From NCBI GenBank assembly GCA_029907105.1, contig JARYMM010000029.1:1047-42843 (forward strand): DNA of 41,797 nt, read 5' to 3'. Shown in pieces: positions 24,916 through 32,192 of the stretch. The stretch comes from Anaerolineae bacterium (GTDB lineage: Bacteria > Chloroflexota > Anaerolineae > UBA3071). The position numbers and the translations under genes were made by a program. The notes below the pieces were generated by a model. It had not been told where the DNA came from and made no database searches. It worked only from the letters and a program-made list of their open reading frames with translations. Position 1 is the first letter of the stretch; each line of letters starts with the position of its first letter.

Positions 24916-25202
24916 ATGCTCGAGGTCAGTCCTGAGATCAACCAGCATTTCGTTGACTTCTACCGGGCAGTCTTTGCCGAGGGGGCTCTGGACGGCAAAA
25001 CGAAGCAATTGATCGCCCTGGCCGCGGCTCTGGTCGGCGGGTGTGGGCCTTGATTTGAGAACCATACTGGCCGTGCGCGCAGATTGGGAGCCAGCGACCT
25101 GGAATCCGCGAAGCCATCGCCGTGGCCGAGGTCATCAGCGCCGGGAAGGTGCGCAGCCTTGTCGCCGAGTCCTCGGTGGAATCACAACCCGAACAGGGGT
25201 AG
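24916..25202 (+). CDS. AhpD-like (CMD family) protein, candidate selenoprotein with downstream frameshift
   Basis: Carboxymuconolactone-decarboxylase/AhpD-like thiol-disulfide protein. From ATG 24916 (GGGGAG upstream): HFVDFYRAVFAEGALDGKTKQLIALAAALVGG, then the redox motif C43-G-P-U46, where position 46 is TGA (25051-25053) in place of the second Cys, then FENHTGRARRLGAS, the typical continuation with His. At about 25103 the frame shifts by one (GGAATCC where GGAAATCC restores IREAIAVAEVISAGKVRSL to the TAG at 25200-25202), a one-A loss that could be a sequencing error. A bulged hairpin with GU in its loop (25067-25082), or CTGGC/GCCAG (25067-25094), may be the SECIS. AhpD-like selenoproteins are known. 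Confidence 0.75.
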
Positions 25203-25261
25203 TCACTTTGGTTTTCGGCCGGTCTTCAACCGACAATCCGGTGTGAAACTATCGAAAGGAG

Positions 25262-25453
25262 TTGCTGACACTACATCATGAGTTCTGTCGTTCACTACTC
25301 CTGATGCTCTTGCAGTCCGGCTGGATCAGCCTGCTGGACTACCTGGCCGCCCACGTGCTTTTATGCCTGGTGCCGGCCTTTCTCATTGCCGGGGCCCTGA
25401 CCGCGCTGATCCCCAAAGGAACAGTAGCCAGGGCCGATAGGACAAGACGATGA
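25262..25453 (+). pseudogene. Truncated permease (ArsP/YraQ-like) fragment
   Basis: Only the first span or two remain: GWISLLDYLAAHVLLCLVPAFLIAGALTALIPK matches the N-terminus of DUF318-type permeases of about 300-plus residues, then diverges (GTVARADRTRR) and stops. The start is uncertain: TTG 25262 or ATG 25304. The stop overlaps the ATG of the methyltransferase gene. It is probably a deletion or assembly junction at about 25425. Intact relatives export arsenic or thiol compounds, which would suit the ArsR context. Confidence 0.6.
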
Positions 25454-26283
25454 GGCGCAGAGGGAGGAGGCTCCCAAGCCAGGTGATAACCGACGCTGAC
25501 ATTCAGGCCTGGATGGGCGACACGGCTGAAAGACTGATGCCCTGTCAGCGGGTGCTGGACGTGGGGGCGCGGGACGGAAGTTCGAGCCAGCCATATGCCG
25601 GGGTCGGCCGATCGGTTATTGCCCTGGACATCGAACCGGCAGGGCTGAAGAGGGGAATCGAGAAGGGACACATCAGGCCAGGCCACGCGGTGGTTGCCCA
25701 CGGCCGATGGTTGCCCTTCCCGGACGGGATCTTCGACCTGGTGTCATCGCGCTGGTTTCTGCACGAGTTCCCGGAGCAGGGGCCGTTTCTGGCCGAGATG
25801 CGCCGGGTGGTCAGGGCCGGGGGCTGGGTGGTGGGCGTTGACTTCCTGGCCACCAATCCCTCGGTGCAGGCCTTCCTCAACCGCTACATCTTCACCGATG
25901 AGTATCTTCGGCAGCGGACCCAGGTCCTGCGACCGTGGGCCGAGGCCGGGCTAGAGGTGAAGGAGACCAACTGGCGCGTCATCGGTCTGGAAGAGGACGC
26001 TGGCGAACTGAGAGAGCTGGGGGCCGATTGGTCGGAGATACCCGGAGCGGTGAAAGCCGAGCTGTGGTTGCGGCGTAAGGGAAACAGCGTCTTCCTCAAC
26101 GTGCCCGTCGTTTTGCTAGTGGCGGACAGGGGAGAGGGCGGGTCTTGCACCCGCCCAGGGCGACCACAAGGGATCGCCTCCACAAGTGGATTTGAATACC
26201 CAAATGGCAAGGAGGTGATGGGGGTTCGAGAACCGGAGAATACAAACTGCAAACGCCCGAAGGTCTTCGACCGGAGAGGCTGA
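25450..26283 (+). CDS. Class I SAM-dependent methyltransferase, 3' end altered by a repeat
   Basis: 277 codons. Residues about 35-125 hold the SAM fold: VLDVGARDGSSSQPYAG (motif I), VIALDIEPAG (acidic end of strand 2), RWLPFPDGIFDLVSSRWFLHEF (motif post-II) and RRVVRAGGWVVGVDFL (motif III), typical of UbiE-like or ArsM-like enzymes; the ArsM cysteines are not seen. From about residue 225 the frame runs into a GGGCGGGT...ACCCGCCC repeat (26136-26156) and the C-terminus (TRPGRPQGIASTSGFE...) is probably not original. The start ATG overlaps the stop of the permease fragment; the substrate is unknown. Confidence 0.8.
   Translation: MRRRGRRLPSQVITDADIQAWMGDTAERLMPCQRVLDVGARDGSSSQPYAGVGRSVIALDIEPAGLKRGIEKGHIRPGHAVVAHGRWLPFPDGIFDLVSSRWFLHEFPEQGPFLAEMRRVVRAGGWVVGVDFLATNPSVQAFLNRYIFTDEYLRQRTQVLRPWAEAGLEVKETNWRVIGLEEDAGELRELGADWSEIPGAVKAELWLRRKGNSVFLNVPVVLLVADRGEGGSCTRPGRPQGIASTSGFEYPNGKEVMGVREPENTNCKRPKVFDRRG
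26136..26176. repeat. GGGCGGGT hairpin repeat inside the methyltransferase 3' end
   Basis: GGGCGGGT (26136-26143) pairs with ACCCGCCC (26149-26156), then GGCGACC...GGGATCGCC. The same GC-box style as the repeat at 1-178. Its presence within a reading frame suggests insertion. Confidence 0.65.
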
Positions 26284-26332
26284 TCCTTTAAGCAAGAAAA
26301 CATTTTGAAAAGGAGCTGGAAAGAAAAAGAAA

Positions 26333-26695
26333 ATGGCAGACAAACCGAGATTCGTGATGTGCTTCTGCACCGGGGAGTGCCCGGGGTTTCAGGGTTTGGA
26401 CCTCTGGCAACTGATCAACCGCGTGCGCAACGAGTTGGGTGTGGAGTACGCCATCGTCCATCCCCAACTGTGCGTGGACGATGGGGACCGCTTCTGGCGG
26501 GACTACTTCAAGAACCCTCACACCTATATCGTGGGCGGTTGCGATCCCCGCATGCAACGCAAGATGTTCAAGGACACGCTGGCCGAGATGGGAGGGGACT
26601 TCGATAAGCAGATCATCCCTCTCGACCTGCGGAACATGTCCACCGAGGAGGCCTATAACAAGGTCGCCGAGGCGGTGGCCAATCTGACCAAATAG
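26333..26695 (+). CDS. Stand-alone HdrA N-terminal-domain-like protein
   Basis: 120-aa cysteine protein resembling the N-terminal part of heterodisulfide reductase HdrA. It has CFCTGECPG (three Cys), VHPQLCVDDGD, and YIVGGCDPRMQRKMFKDTL, corresponding to VVAACSPR...F(R) of HdrA. No FAD or ferredoxin domain is present. This cluster of Cys may bind Fe-S or act in thiol/electron transfer. GGAAAG is upstream of the ATG. First gene of the Fe-S run that follows. Confidence 0.7.
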   Translation: MADKPRFVMCFCTGECPGFQGLDLWQLINRVRNELGVEYAIVHPQLCVDDGDRFWRDYFKNPHTYIVGGCDPRMQRKMFKDTLAEMGGDFDKQIIPLDLRNMSTEEAYNKVAEAVANLTK

Positions 26696-26725
26696 CATCC
26701 CATTGCTCAACGGCGAGCGGTGGCT

Positions 26726-26753
26726 GGGGGCGGGAGGTCCTGCTCCCGCCCCC
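26726..26753. terminator. GC-rich hairpin after the HdrA-like gene
   Basis: Perfect 11-bp stem GGGGGCGGGAG / CTCCCGCCCCC, 6-base loop, followed by TCTCTCC. It may be a terminator or one more GC-box repeat. The 203-base gap 26696-26898 has no gene. Confidence 0.6.
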
Positions 26754-26898
26754 TCTCTCCAATCAAACTGCCAGAGGTGGGCGCATGCCTTTGGGGAGGC
26801 CGCTTCCCAGGGAGGAGATGCCCTGGTTTCCAAAAGGCTTGATGAAACGGTGGTCAGGGCATTTATCTTGAAGTCACCGAAGGCCAGGAGGGAGGATC

Positions 26899-27294
26899 AT
26901 GTTGCCAAACGAAGAGTGGATGACAGAGGCAACTCAGGCCGAGGCCAGGCAGGCGGCGCGGCAGTTCGCCGGCATCCTGGCGGCCACGCCGCAGTATGAG
27001 GGTTTCGAGCTGGCGCAGCGTCAGTTGCAGCAGGACACGACCGCTCTGCAGGCCATCCGTGAGTTCCAGCAGAAGCAGCGAGACCTGCAGATGATGCAGA
27101 TGTGGGGTGCAATCAGCCAGGCCGACCAGCATGAACTGCACCTTCTGTATGAACGAATGATGGACATTCCCAGCGTGCAACACTACGTCCATAGCCAGGA
27201 AGAGTTAGCCAGCCTTTGCCGCCAGGTGGCTCAGGTCATCGGCGAGGTCATCGGCACCGACTTCGTGCCCCAGCGGTCGGGCTGTTGCGGGTAA
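26899..27294 (+). CDS. YlbF-family protein (copy 1, Cys tail)
   Basis: 131-aa helical protein of the YlbF/YmcA family: LAATPQYEGFELAQRQLQQDTTALQAIREFQQKQRDLQ and MMDIPSVQHYVHSQEELASLCRQVAQVIGEVIG. In B. subtilis YlbF, YmcA and YaaT form a complex that stimulates RNase Y and carries Fe-S clusters. The C-terminus SGCCG adds a Cys pair that could bind metal. GGAGG precedes the ATG. It is paired with a second family member 13 bp downstream. Confidence 0.8.
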   Translation: MLPNEEWMTEATQAEARQAARQFAGILAATPQYEGFELAQRQLQQDTTALQAIREFQQKQRDLQMMQMWGAISQADQHELHLLYERMMDIPSVQHYVHSQEELASLCRQVAQVIGEVIGTDFVPQRSGCCG

Positions 27295-27307
27295 TGGGAG
27301 ACAGGAC

Positions 27308-27676
27308 ATGCTAGATCCAGAATTAGAGGCCGCGGCCCGGCAGTTCGCCGCCCGGCTGGCTCAAACGCCACCTCTGGCGGAGCTGCGCAGAGTTCAGGAA
27401 CAACTGCAAGCCGACGCTGAGGCCCAGCGCTTGCTGGCCGAGTGGGATGAGAAGCAGCAGGAGCTGCTGGCCCGCCAGCGGGCCGGCCAGACTATTGCCC
27501 CAGCGGAGATAGAGGCCCTGCGCCGGCTGCGGGTCCGGATCTACAATTACCCGACGATCAGGGCCTACTCGGAGATACAGCGGCAGGTCCAGCCCTACCT
27601 GACCGACCTGAACATGGAGATCAGCCAGGTATTAGGGCTGGACTTCGCAGCCCTGAGCCGGGCGGTGGGTGAATAA
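27308..27676 (+). CDS. YlbF-family protein (copy 2)
   Basis: 122 aa, paralogous to the preceding gene: LAQTPPLAELRRVQEQLQADAEAQRLLAEWDEKQQEL and IYNYPTIRAYSEIQRQVQPYLTDLNMEISQVLGLDF. It lacks the Cys tail, so the two may form a heterodimer with one cluster ligand set, like YlbF and YmcA; this is inference. GGGAG precedes the ATG. Confidence 0.8.
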   Translation: MLDPELEAAARQFAARLAQTPPLAELRRVQEQLQADAEAQRLLAEWDEKQQELLARQRAGQTIAPAEIEALRRLRVRIYNYPTIRAYSEIQRQVQPYLTDLNMEISQVLGLDFAALSRAVGE

Positions 27677-27708
27677 AAGCGCTGTCAAGAACAGATAGGA
27701 GGTATCAA

Positions 27709-27981
27709 ATGCCCTATGGAATCCCCAGGGAGGAGATCCCCTGGTATCCAACGGTAGACTACGATAGCTGTGCAGGCTGTCAGGAGTGCCTTGAGTTCTG
27801 CCCTAATGGGGTATATGAGTGGGATGACAACGATCACCACCCGCTGGTGGTGAACCCCTATAACTGCGTGGTGGGCTGCAGTGCCTGCGCCCAGATGTGC
27901 TCCATGGAGGCCATCAGCTTCCCTACCAGGGAGGAAATGGTGGCCCTGATGCGAGAGCTGATGCAAAAGTACCGCGGCTAG
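27709..27981 (+). CDS. 2[4Fe-4S] ferredoxin
   Basis: 90-aa ferredoxin-like protein: CAGCQECLEFCP (CxxCxxCxxxCP) and CVVGCSACAQMC (CxxxCxxCxxxC) provide two [4Fe-4S] clusters; the first Cys of the second set has an extra residue in its spacing. AGGAGG lies upstream of the ATG. A likely electron carrier for the adjacent HdrA-like and YlbF proteins. Confidence 0.93.
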   Translation: MPYGIPREEIPWYPTVDYDSCAGCQECLEFCPNGVYEWDDNDHHPLVVNPYNCVVGCSACAQMCSMEAISFPTREEMVALMRELMQKYRG

Positions 27982-28011
27982 GCTGGTGCAGCTAACAGGA
28001 GAAGGAGAGAA

Positions 28012-28353
28012 ATGCACGAGTTGAAGATTAAAGCCAGCGGGCACGTCCTGGAGCAGGATCTCCTGGGCCAGTTCTATGAAGCCTTGAGGGGCAGAGACTG
28101 CGATATCACCGACATCGAGATCTTCTGTCCCACCCTCAAGGGAGGCTGGAGAGAGCAGTGCCCTTCGGTCATCATCTTCAAGCTGGTGCCGGAGATAGAT
28201 GCCCCTGGCAAGAAGGATGTGGAAGAGTGCTATGACCTGCTGCGCGATGTCATGCGCCAACTGGGCTGCCGGCTGATCTACCGCAAGGAGATAGCCTATG
28301 GCCCGCCCGTTCGGGAGGCCAGAGATGAGCCTTATCTCCAGCATCCTGAGTAA
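28012..28353 (+). CDS. Hypothetical protein with four cysteines
   Basis: 113 aa, no family recognised. Soluble; Cys in RGRDCDIT, IEIFCPTLKG, EQCPSV and EECYDLL. Charged and alpha/beta in appearance, with VIIFKLVPEID. AAGGAG lies upstream of the ATG. Its 3' end overlaps the start of the CoA-binding gene by 29 bp, implying co-expression. Confidence 0.65.
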   Translation: MHELKIKASGHVLEQDLLGQFYEALRGRDCDITDIEIFCPTLKGGWREQCPSVIIFKLVPEIDAPGKKDVEECYDLLRDVMRQLGCRLIYRKEIAYGPPVREARDEPYLQHPE

Positions 28354-28741
28354 CAACCGCACTTTTGCTGTGGTCGGCGTGTCGCAGGATAGGCAGAAGT
28401 ACGGTCATGAGGTCTTCGAGGCTCTGCTGAGGAAGGGATACCAGGTCTACCCCATCAACCCCAAGTATGATGAGGTTGATGGGCAGCGCTGTTATCCTTC
28501 CTTGGACGAGCTGCCGGAGAAACCCCAGGTGGTGGTGACCGTGGTGCCGCCGCCCGTGACGGAGAAGGTCGTCGAAAGCTGTGCCCGACTGGGAGTAGGG
28601 ACGGTGTGGATGCCGCCCGGCTCCTGGTCAGAGCAGGCCATCGAAACGTGCGAGGCGCAGGGCATCGAGGAGGTACACGACGTCTGTCTGGTCTTCGCCC
28701 TGCGATCGTCGCAGGAGACGGCGGCGCAAGGAGAACGGTGA
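28325..28741 (+). CDS. CoA-binding domain protein (YccU-like)
   Basis: 138-aa Rossmann protein of the CoA_binding_2 family. FAVVGVSQDRQKYGHEVFEALLRKGYQVYPINPK is the nucleotide-binding loop, and VTVVPPPVTEKVVESCARLGVGTVWMPPGS gives the second half, followed by IEEVHDVCLVF. GGGAGG supports the start at 28325. A soluble protein of uncertain role. Confidence 0.9.
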   Translation: MSLISSILSNNRTFAVVGVSQDRQKYGHEVFEALLRKGYQVYPINPKYDEVDGQRCYPSLDELPEKPQVVVTVVPPPVTEKVVESCARLGVGTVWMPPGSWSEQAIETCEAQGIEEVHDVCLVFALRSSQETAAQGER

Positions 28742-28744
28742 ACG

Positions 28745-28951
28745 ATGAAAAACAACCAGACGTCACAGTGTTCGTGCACAGTGGTGGATTTCTTCGCTGA
28801 CCTGCCACCCGAGCTGCGGCCGCGTCCCAAGAAGCACAGCAGTCTGAGAAAGGTGACTTGCCCTGTATGCGGACTGGTGTACTGGACCAATCGGGATACG
28901 GACATCTGTTTTGACTGTGAGAAAAAGAGCGGTGCTCGCTCTGGTTCATAG
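28745..28951 (+). CDS. Small zinc-ribbon protein
   Basis: 68 aa. Two CxxC pairs (CPVCGLVYW... and ICFDCEKK) give a zinc ribbon; an N-terminal CSC adds another Cys pair. GGAG is upstream of the ATG. Family not recognised. Four bases after the previous stop. Confidence 0.7.
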   Translation: MKNNQTSQCSCTVVDFFADLPPELRPRPKKHSSLRKVTCPVCGLVYWTNRDTDICFDCEKKSGARSGS

Positions 28952-28987
28952 CCGCTTTGATTCGGGTTCTTCAGCAGGAGGTGACAG

Positions 28988-29200
28988 ATGCCAACCTATG
29001 AATTCAAATGCGGTGATTGCGGTGAACGCTTCGATGTCCGCGCTTCGTTCAGCGATAAGGACAAGGGACTGAACCCCAGGTGTCCCAAGTGTGGCAGCGA
29101 GAACACCGGCCAGGTCTTCGGTGGCCTGGTCTTCTTCGCCAAGTCGGGGGAAGTGGCGTTCACCCCTCCGACGGGGGGCAGTTGCTGTTCGCCCCGCTGA
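28988..29200 (+). CDS. FmdB-family zinc-ribbon protein
   Basis: 70-aa protein: MPTYEFKCGDCGERFDV and PRCPKCGSENT (CxxC, CxxC), then a Gly-rich tail ending GGSCCSPR with another Cys pair. AGGAGG is upstream. Second FmdB member in the window (the first at 21859). Confidence 0.85.
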   Translation: MPTYEFKCGDCGERFDVRASFSDKDKGLNPRCPKCGSENTGQVFGGLVFFAKSGEVAFTPPTGGSCCSPR

Positions 29201-29215
29201 CCAGGAGGTGAGATC

Positions 29216-29515
29216 ATGCCAGGACGTGGACCGATGATGTGGCGGACGGCCGGTTGCTGCGCTGGCGATGGCCAGGTCACTCAGGTGGACATCTATGGCA
29301 ATGGCTTGACTGTGGGGATTGTCGGGCTCAAAGCAGCCTTCGAGCAACTTTATGCCCTGGGGTTGGACCCCGATGACTCCCTCGGGGACGAACTGTTGGC
29401 CATGGTCAAAGAAGCCCGCAACTATGTGCCTCGCTCCGCAGAACAAGCATACAAAGCGGCCCTTTTGCGGGAGTACGCCGCTTTCTGCGCCAGGAAGGGC
29501 CGGGTAAGTGGCTGA
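29216..29515 (+). CDS. Small conserved-looking protein, unknown
   Basis: 99 aa; AGGAGG upstream of the ATG. N-terminus has TAGCCAGDGQVTQVDI (Cys pair), then VGIVGLKAAFEQLYALGLDP, SLGDELLAMVKEARNYVP and AEQAYKAALLREYAAFCARKG, a helical pattern that I have seen in small anaerobe proteins but cannot name. Its TGA overlaps the SufC-like ATG. Confidence 0.6.
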   Translation: MPGRGPMMWRTAGCCAGDGQVTQVDIYGNGLTVGIVGLKAAFEQLYALGLDPDDSLGDELLAMVKEARNYVPRSAEQAYKAALLREYAAFCARKGRVSG

Positions 29516-30306
29516 TGTCAGGGTCAATGACTAAACCTTTGTTGCGCATCGAAAATCTCAGTTTGCGACGCGAGGACTACGAAGTGCTGCGCCGCGTCAA
29601 CCTGGCCGTACAACCCGGCGAGGTGCATGGCCTGCTGGGCCTCAACGGCTCCGGCAAGTCCAGCCTGGCTTACACAGTGATGGGCTGCGCCGGCTACACG
29701 CCCAACGAAGGGACCATCTGGTTCGCGGGGCAGGACATCACGCGCCTGAGCATCACCGAGCGGGCTCGCCTGGGCCTGACATTGGGCTGGCAGGAACCGG
29801 CACGCTTCGAGGGCCTGCCGGTCGGCGCATACCTGGCCCTCGGCGCCAACGACGCCGACCCGGCCCGCCTGGCCGCCGCACTGGAGGCGGTGGCCCTGCC
29901 GCCGGCCGTCTACCTGAAGCGACCGCTCAATCACGCCCTGTCGGGCGGCGAGCGCAAGCGCATCGAGCTGGCCGCGGTATTCGCCATGCGGCCAAAGCTG
30001 GCCATCCTCGACGAACCGGATTCAGGTGTGGACACCCTGACCCTGGGCGATATCGCCGCGCTGATCCGGCGCATGGCCGGGCAGGGCAGCGCGGTGCTGC
30101 TGATCACCCATCGCGATGAGATGCTGACCGTGGCCGACTCGGCCTTGCTGATGTGCCATGGCAGCATCGTCTTTTCGGGCAACCCGGACGAGACGCGCTC
30201 CTTCTACGGCCGGCACTGCCGGCCGCACGCTGAGGTGCTGGGCACACAGCCGTGGTCCGAGGCGGAGCGTCTCCGCCTGGCGGCCGAAATGGCTGGCCGG
30301 CGCTGA
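29515..30306 (+). CDS. sufC: SufC-like Fe-S assembly ATPase
   Basis: 263-aa ABC ATPase: LGLNGSGKSSL (Walker A), HALSGGERKRIELAAVFA (signature with the SufC-type Glu-Arg-Lys-Arg), LAILDEPDSGVD (SufC-type Walker B) and LLITHRDEM (H-loop). It powers SufBD scaffold work in Fe-S assembly. The first ATG (29515) overlaps the previous TGA; ATG 29527 is an alternative start. Followed 28 bp later by a SufB/D-like partner that is truncated. Confidence 0.9.
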   Translation: MSGSMTKPLLRIENLSLRREDYEVLRRVNLAVQPGEVHGLLGLNGSGKSSLAYTVMGCAGYTPNEGTIWFAGQDITRLSITERARLGLTLGWQEPARFEGLPVGAYLALGANDADPARLAAALEAVALPPAVYLKRPLNHALSGGERKRIELAAVFAMRPKLAILDEPDSGVDTLTLGDIAALIRRMAGQGSAVLLITHRDEMLTVADSALLMCHGSIVFSGNPDETRSFYGRHCRPHAEVLGTQPWSEAERLRLAAEMAGRR

Positions 30307-30334
30307 GTGACGTAAGTCAAAGCAGGGGTTGAAC

Positions 30335-31015
30335 ATGCAACGAGGCAGCAAACCACACGGCCTGGTCGCGGTTGAGCCGGGCTGGGCCAGGGAGTACGAA
30401 GCACTGCTGGAGGCGTATAGCCAGGCTGGCGGAGACCCGGCTATGCTAAAGGCCCCCAACGCGGCCACCCTGGTCGTCAGCGCCAACCGCGTGCTGGCCG
30501 CCAACGAAGTGCCGGGGGTGCACTTCCAGGCCGAGGCCTTGCCGGACGGCGTGCGGGCGCGCATCGCCGTAGAGCCGGGCGTCAGGATCGAGCGGCCGGT
30601 GCACCTCTGTTTCGGGATGTTGCCGGCCGAGGGCGTGCAGCGCATCGAGGCCGATTACGAGATCGGCGCCGGCGCGCAGGTGGAGTTCATCGCCCACTGT
30701 ACCTTCCCCAACGCGATCCGGCTTCAGCATATCATGGATGCTCGCATCCACGTCGGACCGGATGCTACCATGCAGTACCGCGAGTCGCACTATCACGGCC
30801 CCCACGGCGGCATCGAGGTGCTGCCCAAAGCCCGGGTGACGGTGGAAGAGGCGCCCCCATCTGACCGCACCGGACACTGCCGAAGGCGTGGACGGCCTGG
30901 CACTGGACTGTGGCCGGGGCGGCATATCCTGCAATCTGCAATTTGCGACCGGGGGTGTGGCGGGCTAAGAAGCCCGTTCTTGCTTTCTGCTTCATCTAAT
31001 AACAAGGGGGATTAA
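30335..31015 (+). pseudogene. Truncated SufB/SufD-like protein
   Basis: Residues about 1-170 match SufBD proteins of the short archaeal/Chloroflexi type (VVSANRVLAANEVPGVHF; FIAHCTFPNA; MQYRESHYHGPHGGIEVLPKARVTVEE). After GTGGAAGAGGCG (about 30855) the sequence changes to APPSDRTGHCRRRG..., unrelated in any frame, and the core beta-helix domain (another 130-150 residues) is missing. A terminator-like hairpin follows. Real loss would leave SufC without a partner; an assembly join is the alternative. Confidence 0.7.
30961..30985. terminator. Hairpin after the SufB/D remnant
   Basis: CGGGCT (30961-30966) and AGCCCG (30971-30976) with loop AAGA, followed by TTCTTGCTTTC. Confidence 0.5.
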
Positions 31016-31016
31016 C

Positions 31017-31292
31017 ATGCCAACTGAACAGGAGATTCGCGAAGCGCTGCGTCCAGTCACTGACCCGGAGATCGGGATGAGCGTGGTGGACCTGGGGATG
31101 ATCCGTGAGGTCGTCATCGAAGGGGATGCGGTTGAAGTCAAAATGGTGCTGACTGCTCCCTTCTGCCCGCTGGCCAGCTTTATCGCTGAGCAGGTGCGCC
31201 GGGCAGCAGCCGCCGTGCCTGGGGTGAAGGAGGCCAGGGTAACCCTGCTCGATGAGCCCTGGGACCCCTCGTGGATGAAGGGAGCGATCTGA
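31017..31292 (+). CDS. DUF59/MIP18 (SufT-like) Fe-S assembly protein
   Basis: 91 aa: PVTDPEIGMSVVDLGMIREVVIEGD, the DPE...VDLG signature, and LTAPFCPLASFIAEQV with the conserved Cys. Such proteins assist Fe-S insertion. AAGGGGG precedes the ATG. A second family member is at 35856. Confidence 0.9.
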   Translation: MPTEQEIREALRPVTDPEIGMSVVDLGMIREVVIEGDAVEVKMVLTAPFCPLASFIAEQVRRAAAAVPGVKEARVTLLDEPWDPSWMKGAI

Positions 31293-31335
31293 TTACAAGA
31301 GAGGCAGACAAACGGGAGGCAAAAGAAAGCCCGCT

Positions 31336-32181
31336 ATGGCGCAAATCGCTGTGGTTACCGATAGCGCCGCTTGTGTTCCGGCAGAATTGGTGCGCAAATA
31401 TAACATTCATGTGGTTCCATTCGAGTTGGTGTGGGACGGCCAGAGCTACCGCGATGGCATTGACATCGCCCCAACCGAGTTTTACCGCCGCCTGCGGGAG
31501 AGCAGCTCCTGGCCAACCACCTCGCAGCCGGCGCTGGGCGACTTTGCCACCCTGTACGTCTGGCTAAGCCAGGAGGTGGATGGCATTGTCTCCATCCATC
31601 TTTCCGATGAACTGAGCGCCACTCTGCAGACGGCGCGCTTGGCAGCAGAGCAAGCATCGCCGGTTCCAGTTGAGGTCATTGACTCCCGCACGGGGGCCAT
31701 CGCCGAGGGTTTCGTGGTGTTGGCAGCAGCCCGTGCAGCGGCGGCAGGAGGCAGCCTGGAGGAGGTGGCCGCAGCAGCCAAGGCTGCCATACCTCGCGTG
31801 GGTCTCTTCATCACGCTGGAGACGCTGGAATACCTGCACCGGGGCGGGCGCATCGGCGAGGCGGCGGCATTGCTGGGCTCCCGGTTGCGCATTCATCCCA
31901 TTCTCTATCTGGCCGAGGGGCGGGTAAAAGTAGCCGGGGTGGCCCGTAGTCGGCACAAGGCGATGGAACGGTTGCTGGATCTGATGGCCGGGCGGGCGGG
32001 TGAGCGACCGATGTGCGTCTCGGTCTTCCATGCCGATGCTCTCCACGAGGTAGAGTGGCTGGAGGCCAGGGTGCGCTCTCGCTTCGACTGTCAGGAGTTC
32101 TACATCACCGAGTTCACCCCGGTGATGGGAGCCCACACCGGGCCAGGGGCCATTGGGCTGGCCTTCTGCGCCAGGCAGTAA
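31336..32181 (+). CDS. DegV-family fatty-acid-binding protein
   Basis: 281 aa. IAVVTDSAACVPAELVRKYNIHVVPFEL at the N-terminus, TTSQPALGDF (lipid-binding Thr/Ser), IHLSDELSATLQTAR, and the C-terminal lobe FITLETLEYLHRGGRIGEAAALLGS and GPGAIGLAF. Related FakB proteins hand fatty acids to the kinase FakA, which is not seen nearby. The upstream site is weak (GAAAG). Family length normal. Confidence 0.92.
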   Translation: MAQIAVVTDSAACVPAELVRKYNIHVVPFELVWDGQSYRDGIDIAPTEFYRRLRESSSWPTTSQPALGDFATLYVWLSQEVDGIVSIHLSDELSATLQTARLAAEQASPVPVEVIDSRTGAIAEGFVVLAAARAAAAGGSLEEVAAAAKAAIPRVGLFITLETLEYLHRGGRIGEAAALLGSRLRIHPILYLAEGRVKVAGVARSRHKAMERLLDLMAGRAGERPMCVSVFHADALHEVEWLEARVRSRFDCQEFYITEFTPVMGAHTGPGAIGLAFCARQ

Positions 32182-32192
32182 GGGGAAGCAGT

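Noticed and set aside
28850..28930. Further selenocysteine TGA codons in the Cys-rich small genes
   Set aside because: I looked at the small Cys genes between 26333 and 36478 and their stop codons do not interrupt a recognisable redox motif with continuing homology.
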